Below are positions 20,874 to 31,480 of a stretch of 64,000 bases of DNA, piece by piece. Below the pieces are notes generated by a model that did not search any database, was not told the origin of the DNA, and saw only the letters and a program-made list of their open reading frames with translations. Position 1 is the stretch's first letter; each line of letters starts with the position of its first letter. Source of the DNA: Brachionus manjavacas (lineage: Eukaryota > Rotifera > Eurotatoria > Ploima > Brachionidae); contig JAHQIY010000003.1 in the NCBI GenBank assembly GCA_019054805.1, positions 3,658,001 through 3,722,000 on the forward strand, given 5' to 3'. The position numbers were made by a program, and so were the translations under genes.

Positions 20874-21822
20874 GGTTATGTCTAAAACATACACCCATCA
20901 AGATTGCGAAAAAATAACACCAGGTGTAAATCACCAAAATTTTAATAACAATGAAAATTTTTCAAAAATACATTTATTCCTAATTATCTGAATTTAACTT
21001 TAAACCCATTTTCATCCAAAAAAAAAATTTTTCATCACCTTTAAATTTCGAATGAAAAAAACAACCCAAAAAACCCTAAAACACCCTCACATCTTTCCAG
21101 ATACACCCCAAAACTGATTATATTTTTGAATAGAGCATAAAAATATCTATTAGAAAATGATGATTTTATTAATTAATCTATTTATTTTTGCAATTAAAAA
21201 TCGTAAAAAAACAACTTTTTTGGCTTTTTCCATTTAATTTCCAAAACGTAAAATTGCAATTAAAGGTTATCGATCCTGAGGAATCTGAAAATAAAATCAG
21301 ACTTCTTCTATCCTTATTAGTTTTTAAAAATATTTTTTGCTATTTTTTTTAGATTTTGTTAAATGTTTATAACAACTCTACAACGATCTTCTACAGTAAA
21401 TCAGATGTAATGATAATTGACCCTATTCTATCCTAATGGATAATGGGGAGGCGCTAATCTCCTTTTCAAATACCTTTTTGAGCAACGGCTACGATCAGAC
21501 ACAGAGGCTACTGCATCGAGTTGACCATCTACACCGCAATTATTACCCAGTCGAAACTGGTGCCCCTATTTTTATGATGAAAGAGGTTTAAACATTCACC
21601 CCGTATTGCAGAGATTTTTGAAGATTTTTTCACCCTCAGCAGGTTTTGAACCCTCGATCCTTGGCTTGCATGACCAACACGCAAACCATTCGGCTATACG
21701 GGCTCAAATCAAATGTAAGGAAAAGGTAAAAAATAAATTTTTCCTAACTTTTTTAATTTTTAGACAAAACTTTTTATTATATTAAATTTTATTCTATATT
21801 TGTAAAGAAATAAAATTTTAGT
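20874..21822 (-). repeat. Left arm of the long inverted repeat
   Basis: Reverse complement of about 27574-28432 (and of the duplicate copy at about 31000-31860). This arm is interrupted by a 295-bp SINE and lacks the roughly 250 bp around the fold-back MITE present in the right arm, which gives a relative insertion history. Confidence 0.8.
21411..21705 (-). mobile_element. tRNA-derived SINE with 13-bp target-site duplications
   Basis: Read on the minus strand from 21705, the element starts GAGCCCGTATAGCCGAATGG, with a tRNA-like A box (RC of 21686-21696). It contains the B box GGGTTCAAAACC (RC of 21642-21653) spaced as in a tRNA. The 3' body is not A-rich and ends near CAATTATCA. It is flanked by AAATCAGATGTAA (21398-21410) and AAATCAAATGTAA (21706-21718), a 13-bp duplication with one mismatch. 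The uninterrupted version of the locus is present in the other arm at about 27670, confirming insertion. Confidence 0.85.
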
Positions 21823-21915
21823 ACAAACTTATATCAAAATTTTGAGTATTTTCTATAGCTTGATGTAATTGTTTTCTCCGTCATTTATTTTTTCAGCTTA
21901 TTTTAAAAAAATGAA

Positions 21916-22913
21916 TCAATTTTTTTTGCATTTCGCTGGTAGGTTGACTCCATCTCCCAGTTGAGTACTCGTACTTACGAAAATATTTTGATACAGTTTA
22001 CTCACCACTTCCCCTCATTGCTGGAATACTTTGATCAATTTGTGCGTCTACTAAACTTTTAAATAAAATTTCAGAAAAACATTTTTTTTGATTAATTTTT
22101 TTTTTCTTTTAGCTTATTATTAAAGCCTTAAAAAGAGGAATTATTATCTATTTTTCTAAGATTTTCCATTATTTACCTTCAATATCGTTTGTTGTATAAT
22201 AATCTCTTTTGATATCGATTGGCAACACTATTTCACAGAAAAAATTAAAAATTTTACTTATCATGTTATTTTGAAACCAATCATTGAAATCAGTTTTTTT
22301 AAATGACTCTAAAATTCTTTTTAATTTAGGATCAGATCTTGAATAAGATTCATTTTCATCTTCCGAAGCTATAATGCTATTTTGACGCTCTTTATTCTTC
22401 CCAAAAATCTCACTGACAAGGTTTTCTTGGTCTTCTTTTTCAACATTAAATTCATTTTAGGCCCTTATTAAATTTTTTCTCAAATGATTGCAACATAACA
22501 TAAATTTGTTTGGTTTTTGATTCGGAACGATTCAAAATTATTATTTCTTGCTGTATTTCACTCACTTCAGATTCGATTTCGGTTGAATTTAGAGTTTTTT
22601 TTAATCTTAAGATTATTTTTTAAAAAAAGTTTTTTTTACTAATATTCCTTTTTTTCAAAATTTATTTTGGGATTTATATTTGGAAAGGATTGTTCCAGAC
22701 TATTAAGTGTTTTCCTTTTGATTGAATCTGAAAAATAAAGATCAGAAAATAAATTTTTATGGTAAAATGGTATTCCGAATAAAATTTTAAATTTTTTAAA
22801 TTTTTTAAGTAATTATTAAATATTATTTAAATCAATAATTTGATAAAAATCTTACCTTTATCATTAACAGATTTAGTTGAAGGTAAAAGACAATTAAAAT
22901 GATTGGAGTCCAT
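21916..22913 (-). CDS. Multi-exon gene of unknown function (exon chain with frame break)
   Basis: Exon 1 (22856-22913) starts MDSNHFNCLLPSTKSVNDK and ends at a canonical GTAAGA donor. A 128-nt intron ends TTTATTTTTCAG. Exon 2 starts at 22727 in matching phase (K|D SIKRKTLNSLEQSF). Further coding follows on the same strand: 22470-22622 (ESEVSEIQQEIIILN, QIYVMLQSFEKKFNKG) and, after a one-base shift, 22178-22459 (EKEDQENLVSEIFGKNKERQ, DFNDWFQNNMISKIF). The latter ends at GAAG|GTAAAT. A 127-nt intron joins in phase to 22006-22050 (VDAQIDQSIPAMRGSG), then a GTGAGT donor and a possible last exon at 21916-21935. The phases make it a real gene structure. The shift and an unresolved join after exon 2 suggest early decay or error. 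No domain is recognised. It lies inside a long-TIR element, so it is probably element-encoded. Confidence 0.5.
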
Positions 22914-23074
22914 AAATTGCTATCAACATTTTTGTCAACAGTATGAATCCAGGTTATATGGATAGTACCTATTCTATTTATCAGACTAAATCAACTAAAA
23001 ATTGAAAGACTAAATTTCATCTTAAACTTCACCGGAAAAAGGGGTCAATTTTTGAATAGTCGGATGAATTTGAT

Positions 23075-23395
23075 TTATCTCGACTTTAAGGCATGTGCAG
23101 CACCAAACAAGTGCCAGCTACCACACTTAGCATTAATAGTTAAGCATTCTTTAATGTCTTGCATTAAAAACTGTCTGGAGTCTATTGGATTAGATCCCTG
23201 ACGTTAAATCAGATCAAAATAAACTGTTTGATTTTTATTATTGTGATAAGTCAAAAACTCCTCCATTCTTAATACAAATTCTACACCAGTACGATATCGA
23301 ATTTCTACATGACTGTTTTTATTGCCATATAAAGCTTTGCTATTACTCCTTCACAAGCAGTTACCATCACCGAAAATTTTAGCTAGTTTAATCAT
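23075..23395 (-). pseudogene. OTU-type cysteine protease relic
   Basis: The minus frame reads IKLAKIFGDGNCL, an in-frame TGA, then LYGNKNSHVEIRYRTGVEFV and LRMEEFLTYHNN. A second stop follows, then QFLMQDIKECL and CGSWHLFGAAHAL, ending in a third stop. DGNCLF...LYGN...H..IR is the catalytic Cys region of OTU deubiquitinase-like domains. The Cys is kept, but the following Phe codon is a stop. The distal W...aA block matches the later OTU core. OTU domains are frequent passengers in animal transposons. The three stops make it a pseudogene. It lies on the same strand as, and 160 bp upstream of, the unknown multi-exon gene. Confidence 0.7.
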
Positions 23396-23820
23396 ATTTA
23401 ATTCAACACTTGAAATTTTGACAAAAAATCAAAAAAAAGGCAAGAAAAGTAAAATTTTTGTTCAATTTTCAATTTACTCTTTTTGCTCAAAAATTTTAAA
23501 TGCACAATTTAATTTCATTGAATATTTGCAATAATTTTAAATTGAAATTTGAAAGCTTTAAAAGTTTAAAAACTGTGTAAACTGCAATGCAATTATATTG
23601 AGCAAATTGAAAATTGAACAAAAATTTTACTTTGCCAAAACAAGTGTGATCAATCAAATGAGATTTTGAAAGAAAAACTTATCTTCTCTGATTAATTGAA
23701 AATTTGTAATTATCTTTCAATTTGTCATATATTTTCTCTTTTATATCTTCATACTCAAAAAATATTCAAATATTCAAATATTCAAAATTTCAAAAAATTT
23801 CAAATTTTAAATTTCTCTAA
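23396..23820 (+). other. 5' region of the LINE, with an inverted repeat
   Basis: AT-rich. TAAAATTTTTGTTCAATTTT near 23450 pairs with its reverse complement near 23610-23632, giving a stem of about 30 bp with a loop of about 120 bp. It may belong to the LINE 5' UTR or to the host element. Confidence 0.4.
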
Positions 23821-24503
23821 ATGGTTAACGTGCAGAAAACCGTTTATGATGCTTACGTGAAAAATCAGAATGGTATAATTGATGATTTGAAGAGAAGACT
23901 CACGGATCTGGAAAGCAAATATTTAGATATTCTGGAAAAGATCACCACGGTAACTAATTGAGTCATCGAATTAGAAAAGAAAGAATAAACTAGCAGTCCT
24001 AGACTTTTTACTGACTTATTCAATAATAAGAAACCAAATACTGAAGAAAACAACATCTTAAACGCAATTAGAATTGAACAAAAACAAGAAGACAGAAAAA
24101 GTAAAAACGTTGTTATCTTTGGGACTAAATTTACTGAAGATGTGAATGTATTTAAGAATATAGTTGAAAAAATCTCTAAATGCATAGGTTTGATTAAAAC
24201 AAAGTCAAGTATATAAAACGTTTTAAACGCAGAAGCGACGAAGTCAAGAGCACCCCGTTACTGTTAGAGTTAGAAAACAAGGATCAAAAAATTAACATCA
24301 TAAAACGGGCAAAAAATTTATGTACCGACACATGGTTCGATAAAATCTACATTAACCCTGAATTTTGCAGGAAGAAACTCAATAAGTCTCTCACTACTCG
24401 TCGAAACGACCTTAATAGCAAGAATGATTGCACAACTGGTTATAGATATGGCATTCGCGACTATGAAATTGTTAAAATTAAGGCTGTCTCGAACTCAATC
24501 TGA
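23821..24503 (+). pseudogene. LINE ORF1 (coiled-coil protein), decayed
   Basis: The frame starts MVNVQKTVYDAYVKNQNGII and continues DDLKRRLTDLESKYLDILEK, a heptad-patterned coiled coil. It has in-frame stops at about 23958 and 23986 and a frameshift near 24196. Later parts read KQEDRKSKNVVIFGTKF and LELENKDQKINIIKRAKNL, then FDKIYINPEFCRKK and stop at 24501. This layout (coiled coil, then RSKNVVIFG, then KINI.KRAK.L) is typical of ORF1 nucleic-acid-binding proteins of CR1-group LINEs. ORF2 follows on the same strand about 75 bp later. Confidence 0.65.
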
Positions 24504-24578
24504 ACTTTTCTAAATAATCACATTAATTCAAGCAACACAACAAATCCAAACAATCAAAATAATACAAGTACATCTCAA

Positions 24579-27240
24579 TTGAGTTCTTTTTCTAGAAACA
24601 AAAATATTGCAACATATAAACCTATTTCATCATTTAAAAATTACCTTTCTTTCTGGTACACAAATGCGACTTCTATAGACAACAAATTACATTATTTAGA
24701 AGCCGAATTGGCCACTGATAAACCAGAAATTATTTTAGTTTCAGAAATCTGGTTCAAAGAAACATCAGCGGTCAATATAAACGGATGCTCGTTGTAAAGA
24801 TAAAGGCAAAAGAGGAGGTGGTGTTTGCATCTTCATAAAAGCTTTTCTAAACGCTTTTGAAGTTGCATTTCCAGAATCAAAGGACGACTTGATTGAGCAT
24901 ATTTGGTGCATATTGAATCTAGGTATCGAAAAGTTACTAATCGGCTGTTTTTACAGGGCACCGAATTGTTCAAAATACGATAACACAAGAATAAACTTGC
25001 TCATTACTGAGACCAGCGAACATGTCACGAACCAATGTTTCACTGGTTCAGTAATTAGTTAAGACTTTAATTATCCTGACATTAAGTGGACGGATAATGG
25101 GTATCTAGATATTGTTCCTTACGAATAGCGAAAAATTTGTAAACAATATATATGACTGCTTTTTGTCTCAAACGGTCGTAAACAACACATTTCAAATGAG
25201 CGATTGTGAAACAACAAATACATTAGACCTAGTAATAACTTCAAACAATCAAAGTATTACAGAGTTAGCACATCGGTCTCCATTAGGTAATTCGAACAGA
25301 TAACATCACATCTAAGTTTGGGAATATTTAATCACTAATGGAACTGTAAAGACTTTTGACAGTCGTAAATTCAACCTTTCACGTTGAAATTATGATCTAT
25401 TTTCAATCAACTTAAAATTTATCGACTGGAAAAAGCTCTTTTATTCAAAAAACGTAAATTGTTGTTATAATCTATTCGTTGATATTTATCACAAACTTTG
25501 TCACGAGTTTATCCCCAAAATTTTTTCTCAAAAGAAGACTCTACCCTGACTATCTTTAGACACAAAAATATCTAATAAGAGAAAAAAAGAATTTGTGGTT
25601 TAAATATTTGGCAACTGACAAGAAAGATTACTTGTAAAGTAAATTAAAAATTGCCAAAAATTTAGTTGATAAGTCAATCAAAAAGGATCTTCGTCGTTTT
25701 GAAGCTGAATTAATTCTTAAAATCAAAAGGAATCCTAAATTGTTCTATTCCTATGTTAACTCGAAAACGGATGCAAAAATTCATATAAGGAATGATGAAA
25801 ATATTACTGAAATATTATATTAAAATGGCCAAAATATTACTGATCCTTATAAAATATGCGAAATCCTTAATACTCATTTTGAAACAGTTTACACAAAAAT
25901 TGATGAGGCAGTGATGCCTAAAAATGGATTCTAGGACAAACCAAAGCTCAAATAGATCCAAACCTAGTTTTCTCGTCTGAAAATGTACTGAATGAGCTAA
26001 AAAAATTAAACGAGAATAGAAGCATGGGGTCCGATGCAATTAGTCCTGAAAAGGACCGCCGATGCCATTTCAATACCAATTTCACTCATTTTTACCATGT
26101 CGTAATTATCCGGAAAAGTCCCAAGTCATTGGCTAGAGGCTAATGTTACTGCTCTATTCCAAAAGGGAAGCAGATTTAGCGCTAAAAACTACAGACCGAT
26201 ACAGATCTTTAACTTCCATTGCTTGCAAAGTCATGGAGAAATTAATTTAAAAGCCAGTGATGGAGCACTTAAAAATTAATAATTTAATTTCGATAAGACA
26301 ACATGGTTTCATGAAAAACAAATCATGCATTACAAATCTGCTTGAAATGTTTGATAATTAATCACAATCATTTAACCAAAATCTCTCAGTGGACATATTC
26401 TATCTCGATTTTGTTAAAGCTTTTTATTGTCTATCGCATAAAAAGCTCTTATTCAAGCTAAAAAAGTATGGCTTCAATCCAAAAATGGTTGACTGGTTTA
26501 GTGCTTTTTTAACCGGGAGAAAACAAAGAGTTTTGACGGGTAACTGTATGTCAGACTGGGTAGATGTAACTAGTGGCGTCCCACACGGCTCTGTCCTCGG
26601 TCCGATATTGTTTATAAACTATATAAATGATTTAGTAGATCACATTTCGTGCGAACTTTTTGCAGATGACACAAAAAATGAATGAAGATAAATGCAAAGT
26701 AGTACATTTTGGTGGTGAAAATCCTTGTCACAATTACATTCTTAACGACAAAGTAGTATCAGACGCTGATGGAGAGCTTGATTTAGGTATTTTCATCTCC
26801 AAAAATCTAAAATGGTCTACTCACATAAGCTCCTACGTTAGCAAGGCAAATTTTACCCTCGTTTTAATAAGAAGAAAATTCAAATTCCATAACGCAGTCT
26901 ACAAACGCTGGAAGTGAGAAGAAGCAGAGGCGACCTAATTCAAATGTTTAAAATTGTCATGGGTTTTGATAAGATCAACTGGTACAATTCTATTATATTC
27001 AAAAACGATTCTTCGAATGGAGTGAGACAAGGACCGAGACTTCATGATCTTATTATAGAAAGACAGCTGGTGAAAAACTACGAACAACGTCACAATTTTT
27101 TTGTTAACAGAGTGTCAAGTGTCAAATACTATTAATCAATTTAAAAATAAACAAGATAAATTAGATTTAGAAGGCTTTTACAATGGGTCTTAAAAACCCA
27201 TTTCGTGTGGTTTTCCACATCATAGCTTTATTTATTATTA
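24579..27240 (+). pseudogene. CR1/Jockey-like LINE ORF2 (endonuclease + reverse transcriptase), decayed
   Basis: The endonuclease starts at 24579 (SFWYTNATSIDNKLHYLEAE; PEIILVSEIWF). It continues in shifted frames with KRGGGVCIFIK, DFNYPDIKWTDNG and TNTLDLVIT. The linker and reverse transcriptase follow: RRFEAELILKIKRNPKLFYS; HGFMKNKSCITNLLEMFDN; YLDFVKAFYCLSHKKLLFKL (the usual KAFD Asp is Tyr); TSGVPHGSVLGPILFINYIN; and LFADDTK, the YADD-type active site. Directly after FADD there is a deletion, and a second deletion near 26900 joins KFKFHNAVYKRWK to SRGDLIQMFKIVMGF. Many stops and shifts are present. The 3' end has two hairpins (ATGGGT/ACCCAT and TGTGG/CCACA) and a TTTATTTATTATT tail. Not functional. 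Confidence 0.8.
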
Positions 27241-27573
27241 ATATTAAATGATCGAACTGTCAAAAACATTCCCAAAAAGTAGCTATTCTAGTCTCTCAAA
27301 ACGAGAATAAAACTAAAAAATAAATTTAAAAAAGAGATTACTCAAGTAATATTTTGATTTGCAACAATATTTTTAAAATTGGCGAAGTAATCACAATTAG
27401 CCATTGAAATTGATTATAAAATACAATAAAATTTTTGAAAAATTAATTTAAATGTTTATAAAAAATTTAAAGAATAATTATTAAAAATTATGATGTAGAT
27501 GAAATTTTAAATTAAAATAAAAATATTATTAAAAATCATAATAAAATAAAAATTTCAATTTAAATTATAGATT

Positions 27574-28432
27574 TGAATTTTATTTCTTTACAAATATATA
27601 ATAAAATTTAAAACTATAAAAATTTTTGTATAAAAATTAAAAAAGTTAGGAAAATTTATTTTTAACTTTTTCAATTTTTGATTTACTTTAGAAAATCGTT
27701 GTAGAGCTGTTATAAACATTTAACAAAATCTTAAAAAAAATAGCAAAATATTTATTTAAAAACTAATTCTCAAGATCGATAACCTAATTGCAATTTTTCG
27801 TTTTGGAAAAAAAATGGAAAAAGGCATAAAATCGGTAAAAACCTTTTGTCAACAAAAAATCTGCTTTCTACACCCAAAAAAAAGATTTTCATAGCCAAAA
27901 AAAAATTTCTTGATCAAGAGTTCTCAATAAAAGAGCAAAACACCCAAAAAAAGATTGTCACAACCCAAATTTTTTTTTTACGGTTTGGTTGTGATAATCT
28001 TTTTTTTGCATGTAGAAAGCAGATTTTTTTTTGTCAAAACACGACATCACAAAAAATCAGGGTGTATTGTCGAAGAGCCAAAATTAAATTAATCAATATA
28101 GAAAATCAACATTTTCTAGTAGATATTTTTATGCTCTATTCAAAAATATAATCAGTTTTGGGGTGTATCTGGAAAGATGTGAGGGTGTTTTAGGGTTTTT
28201 TGGGTTGTTTTTTTCATTCGAAATTTAAAGGTGATGAAAAATTTTTTTTTTGGATGAAAATGGGTTTAAAGTTAAATTCAGATAATTAGGAATAAATGTA
28301 TTTTTGAAAAATTTTCACTGTTATTAAAACTTTGGTGATTATTTCGCAATCTTGTGTTATGGTGATTATTTCGCAATCTAGTCTAGTGTTATTTTTTCGC
28401 AATCTAGATGGGTCTATGCTTTAGACATAACC
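27574..28432 (+). repeat. Right arm of the long inverted repeat
   Basis: Reverse complement of 20874-21822. It contains the 176-bp fold-back MITE at 27853-28028, which the left arm lacks. It is duplicated with the tandem unit at about 31000-31860. Confidence 0.8.
27853..28028. mobile_element. Fold-back MITE with 9-bp target duplication
   Basis: Ends CAAAAAATCTGCTTTCTACA and its reverse complement TGTAGAAAGCAGATTTTT, flanked by TTTTGTCAA at 27844-27852 and 28029-28037. A nested inner hairpin pairs GATTGTCACAACC (near 27953) with GGTTGTGATAATC (near 27987). The sequence is absent from the left arm of the inverted repeat. A 9-bp duplication suggests MULE-type mobilisation. Confidence 0.7.
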
Positions 28433-28871
28433 CTACAAACACATAAACACATAACCTTGTGTTTTTTACTAAAACACAAAACGCGGTCGAATGGTTCTGG
28501 ATTTTTCTGACCACCGACCATTTTGAAGAGAATTTGATGAATTTTTAGGCAAAAGTATCAGTTGGATCATTAGACCTAGTTTTTGAATTGTAAAACTCGT
28601 AATATCGAGTAAAACCCTGAGTTGCTGTTAACTGACCATATGTTTTAAGATAATGATAATACAGACCACTAATTATATGAAAGAGAATAGCCTCAACATT
28701 ATTGCAGAAAAATAATTTGTACTAGCTCTTTTTTTAAAAGCTCATTGCTGACAAACTTAAAGAAATAACAAAATATGTATCTTTTTGGTAAAATTATTAT
28801 TTTAGAAATTGAAAACTTTATTGCATATCGTTTTGTAGATAATTAAAATCTCTACATTCTTATACAGCAGT
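28433..28871. other. Spacer between the two long-TIR elements
   Basis: AT-rich. Nothing recognised beyond a short CAC/GTG-rich hairpin near 28435-28480. Confidence 0.4.
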
Positions 28872-28891
28872 TTTAATAAAATCGTAACGCA

Positions 28892-28984
28892 GTTCGGCCG
28901 GGCGGCGCGGCCTCGGCCATTTTGTCGGCTCGGCGCGGACTTTCGATGGCGTCGGCGCGGCCGGTTGTTCGGCCATGTCTACCA
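28892..28984 (-). repeat. GC-rich terminal module, copy 1
   Basis: A block of about 90 bp rich in GGCC/GCGC words (for example GTCGGCGCGGCCGGTTGTTC) in otherwise AT-rich DNA. Same as 32317-32409 and the reverse complement of about 35352-35440. Confidence 0.9.
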
Positions 28985-29225
28985 TTTCATATTTTATTAA
29001 AAATTTAATATTTTTATCTTAAAATTTTTTTTTGATTCAAAAAATTTTAATTACTTTTGTTAATTTAATTTTGATACCGCTTTTAAATTTTATTCGTGGA
29101 GTGCTTTACTCTTTTTTGTATCTTAAAATAAAATTTAATTTTTCAAATTTATTTTTATTTTATTTTTTAAGCCAACTCTTTAGAGCAATAAATGAAAATT
29201 TTTCTTTTTTCTTTTAGCAAAGAAA

Positions 29226-30181
29226 CTAAAAAATTTTTATTTTTGTTTTAAGATACATTCTTTTATAGAAATCTTAAAAATAAAATTAATTTTTTAATTA
29301 ATAAAGATTTAAAATAGATGTTACCTTTTATTTTCATTATTGAATTTGGAAATTCAATTTTTAATTTGTCCAGGCCTAGATTTTTTGATCTTTCCGGAAT
29401 CTCACATTCGATATATTTTATTAAAAGGTTTTTAAAATATAACCTGTGCTTATTATCCTTTAAAAAATATAAAATTAGGAATGATTTTTTAATTTTTTTT
29501 TAAAATTACTTTAAGTGATTCATCTTCAGAAAATATGTCGTCATCACTTTTATTTGATGATCCAACACTTTCTGTGCGCTGGCTCACTTTTTCGAGAGAT
29601 TCTTCAGGTGCTCTTTTCTGTAGAATTTCAGTAGGGTTGGAACACTTAAATTAAAAAATTAATGGATAAAACTATATTTCTTTTTGAGTTACATTTATGA
29701 CTTTAGGATTATGCTCTAATGAGTCAAGTTTTTTACTCATTTTAATTACTTTTTGCTGATTAGCAAGAAAGTCACCAGCGATCCTATTTATTAGATCGTG
29801 GGAATTTTTCCTGCTATTTTTGCTTGACCACTCCTGATCATCAGCAAAAGAAAGATTAACAAATTATTCTTATTATGTCAGCTTTCTTTTTCTTTTCCTG
29901 GTTTGATCAGATGGTCCAGCCTGGATTTCTGTCTCTGAACCTTGGGAAGAATTTTCATCCACAATTACTTCCAATTGCTCCACAACAGCAGATGCTTGTA
30001 TGCTTGTGTCGTAATTGACATGGTGCCCGGGTCGAAATTCAGCGGCCTCCATTAACACAATTCCTGGCTTTTCGCTTTGTACGGTTTTATTTAAAAGCTC
30101 AGCCAGAACTTCGAATTTTTTTATTAATATACTTACTTCTTCATTGTAGATACTGTCGGTATTAGATTTTTGATAATTTTT
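29226..30181 (-). CDS. Unknown multi-exon gene, copy 1 (truncated element)
   Basis: Four exons join with perfect phase: 29693-29833, 29510-29644, 29325-29457 and 29226-29272, separated by GT-AG introns of 48, 52 and 52 nt. Together they encode 151 residues plus stop. Exon order: EWSSKNSRKNSHDLINRIAG ... LDSLEHNPKVIN; CSNPTEILQKRAPEESLEKV ... DDDIFSEDESLK; DNKHRLYFKNLLIKYIECEI ... FPNSIMKIK; DFYKRMYLKTKIKIF. An upstream coding stretch (29873-30181: EEVSILIKKFEVLAELLNK ... TRKRKRKLT) is probably an earlier exon, but its join needs a non-canonical donor. The acidic/serine-rich middle plus a KRKRK cluster suggests a nuclear protein. No family is recognised. It lies in a GC-ended long-TIR element, so is probably element-encoded. 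Confidence 0.6.
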
Positions 30182-30270
30182 TTATCTAAATTTAGATTTT
30201 AGAAAATTAACTTTCGTAAAGAAACAATGAAGAAAATATCAGATTTAATAAGATAGTTAAGTCTGAAAGG

Positions 30271-30690
30271 GTCTACTCACATAAGCTCCTACGTTAGCAA
30301 GGCAAATTTTACCCTCGTTTTAATAAGAAGAAAATTCAAATTCCATAACGCAGTCTACAAACGCTGGAAGTGAGAAGAAGCAGAGGCGACCTAATTCAAA
30401 TGTTTAAAATTGTCATGGGTTTTGATAAGATCAACTGGTACAATTCTATTATATTCAAAAACGATTCTTCGAATGGAGTGAGACAAGGACCGAGACTTCA
30501 TGATCTTATTATAGAAAGACAGCTGGTGAAAAACTACGAACAACGTCACAATTTTTTTGTTAACAGAGTGTCAAGTGTCAAATACTATTAATCAATTTAA
30601 AAATAAACAAGATAAATTAGATTTAGAAGGCTTTTACAATGGGTCTTAAAAACCCATTTCGTGTGGTTTTCCACATCATAGCTTTATTTA
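30271..30690 (+). pseudogene. Duplicated LINE 3' fragment
   Basis: Second copy of the LINE C-terminal frame (30370-30591, SRGDLIQMFKIVMGF to SSVKYY) with the two 3' hairpins and the trinucleotide-like tail. It has no 5' part, because the duplication breakpoint cuts the LINE in the ORF2 region. Confidence 0.85.
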
Positions 30691-31307
30691 TTATTAATAT
30701 TAAATGATCGAACTGTCAAAAACATTCCCAAAAAGTAGCTATTCTAGTCTCTCAAAACGAGAATAAAACTAAAAAATAAATTTAAAAAAGAGATTACTCA
30801 AGTAATATTTTGATTTGCAACAATATTTTTAAAATTGGCGAAGTAATCACAATTAGCCATTGAAATTGATTATAAAATACAATAAAATTTTTGAAAAATT
30901 AATTTAAATGTTTATAAAAAATTTAAAGAATAATTATTAAAAATTATGATGTAGATGAAATTTTAAATTAAAATAAAAATATTATTAAAAATCATAATAA
31001 AATAAAAATTTCAATTTAAATTATAGATTTGAATTTTATTTCTTTACAAATATATAATAAAATTTAAAACTATAAAAATTTTTGTATAAAAATTAAAAAA
31101 GTTAGGAAAATTTATTTTTAACTTTTTCAATTTTTGATTTACTTTAGAAAATCGTTGTAGAGCTGTTATAAACATTTAACAAAATCTTAAAAAAAATAGC
31201 AAAATATTTATTTAAAAACTAATTCTCAAGATCGATAACCTAATTGCAATTTTTCGTTTTGGAAAAAAATGGAAAAAGGCATAAAATCGGTAAAAACCTT
31301 TTGTCAA

Positions 31308-31480
31308 CAAAAAATCTGCTTTCTACACCCAAAAAAAAGATTTTCATAGCCAAAAAAAAATTTCTTGATCAAGAGTTCTCAATAAAAGAGCAAAACACCC
31401 AAAAAAAGATTGTCACAACCCAAATTTTTTTTTACGGTTTGGTTGTGATAATCTTTTTTGCATGTAGAAAGCAGATTTTT
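31308..31480. mobile_element. Fold-back MITE, duplicated copy
   Basis: Copy of 27853-28028 with the same TTTTGTCAA flanks (31299-31307 and 31481-31489). It differs by a few homopolymer lengths. Confidence 0.7.

Larger units (their letters stand above)
20874..28432. mobile_element. Candidate long-TIR element enclosing unknown gene, OTU relic and a nested LINE
   Basis: 20874-21822 is repeated in reverse complement at about 27574-28432. Both outer ends start GGTTATGTCTAAA and continue into AGATTGCGAAAAAATAAC. Between the arms lie a minus-strand multi-exon gene (21916-22913), an OTU-protease relic (23075-23395) and a decayed LINE (23821-27240). Without the LINE and SINE the unit would be about 3.8-4 kb. 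Long arms with inward genes suggest a DNA transposon. An inverted segmental duplication is the alternative, and no clear target-site duplication was found. Confidence 0.45.
26815..30270. repeat. Tandem duplication, unit 1 (3456 bp)
   Basis: Starts GTCTACTCAC at 26815 inside LINE ORF2. The same word restarts at 30271, directly after unit 1 ends in GTCTGAAAGG. The two units are almost identical over about 3.43 kb. Unit 1 has an extra 27-bp copy of a GGTGATTATTTCGCAATC-type repeat near 28340-28375 and a few homopolymer differences. Confidence 0.95.

Noticed and set aside
27846..28151. 101-codon ORF (and 119 codons in the duplicate at 31244)
   Set aside because: Lies across the fold-back MITE and A/T runs; low-complexity Lys/Phe composition and no intron or homology support.
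29318..29503. 61-codon plus-strand ORF (and its copy at 32745)
   Set aside because: Antisense shadow of an exon of the minus-strand unknown gene, whose introns and phases are consistent.
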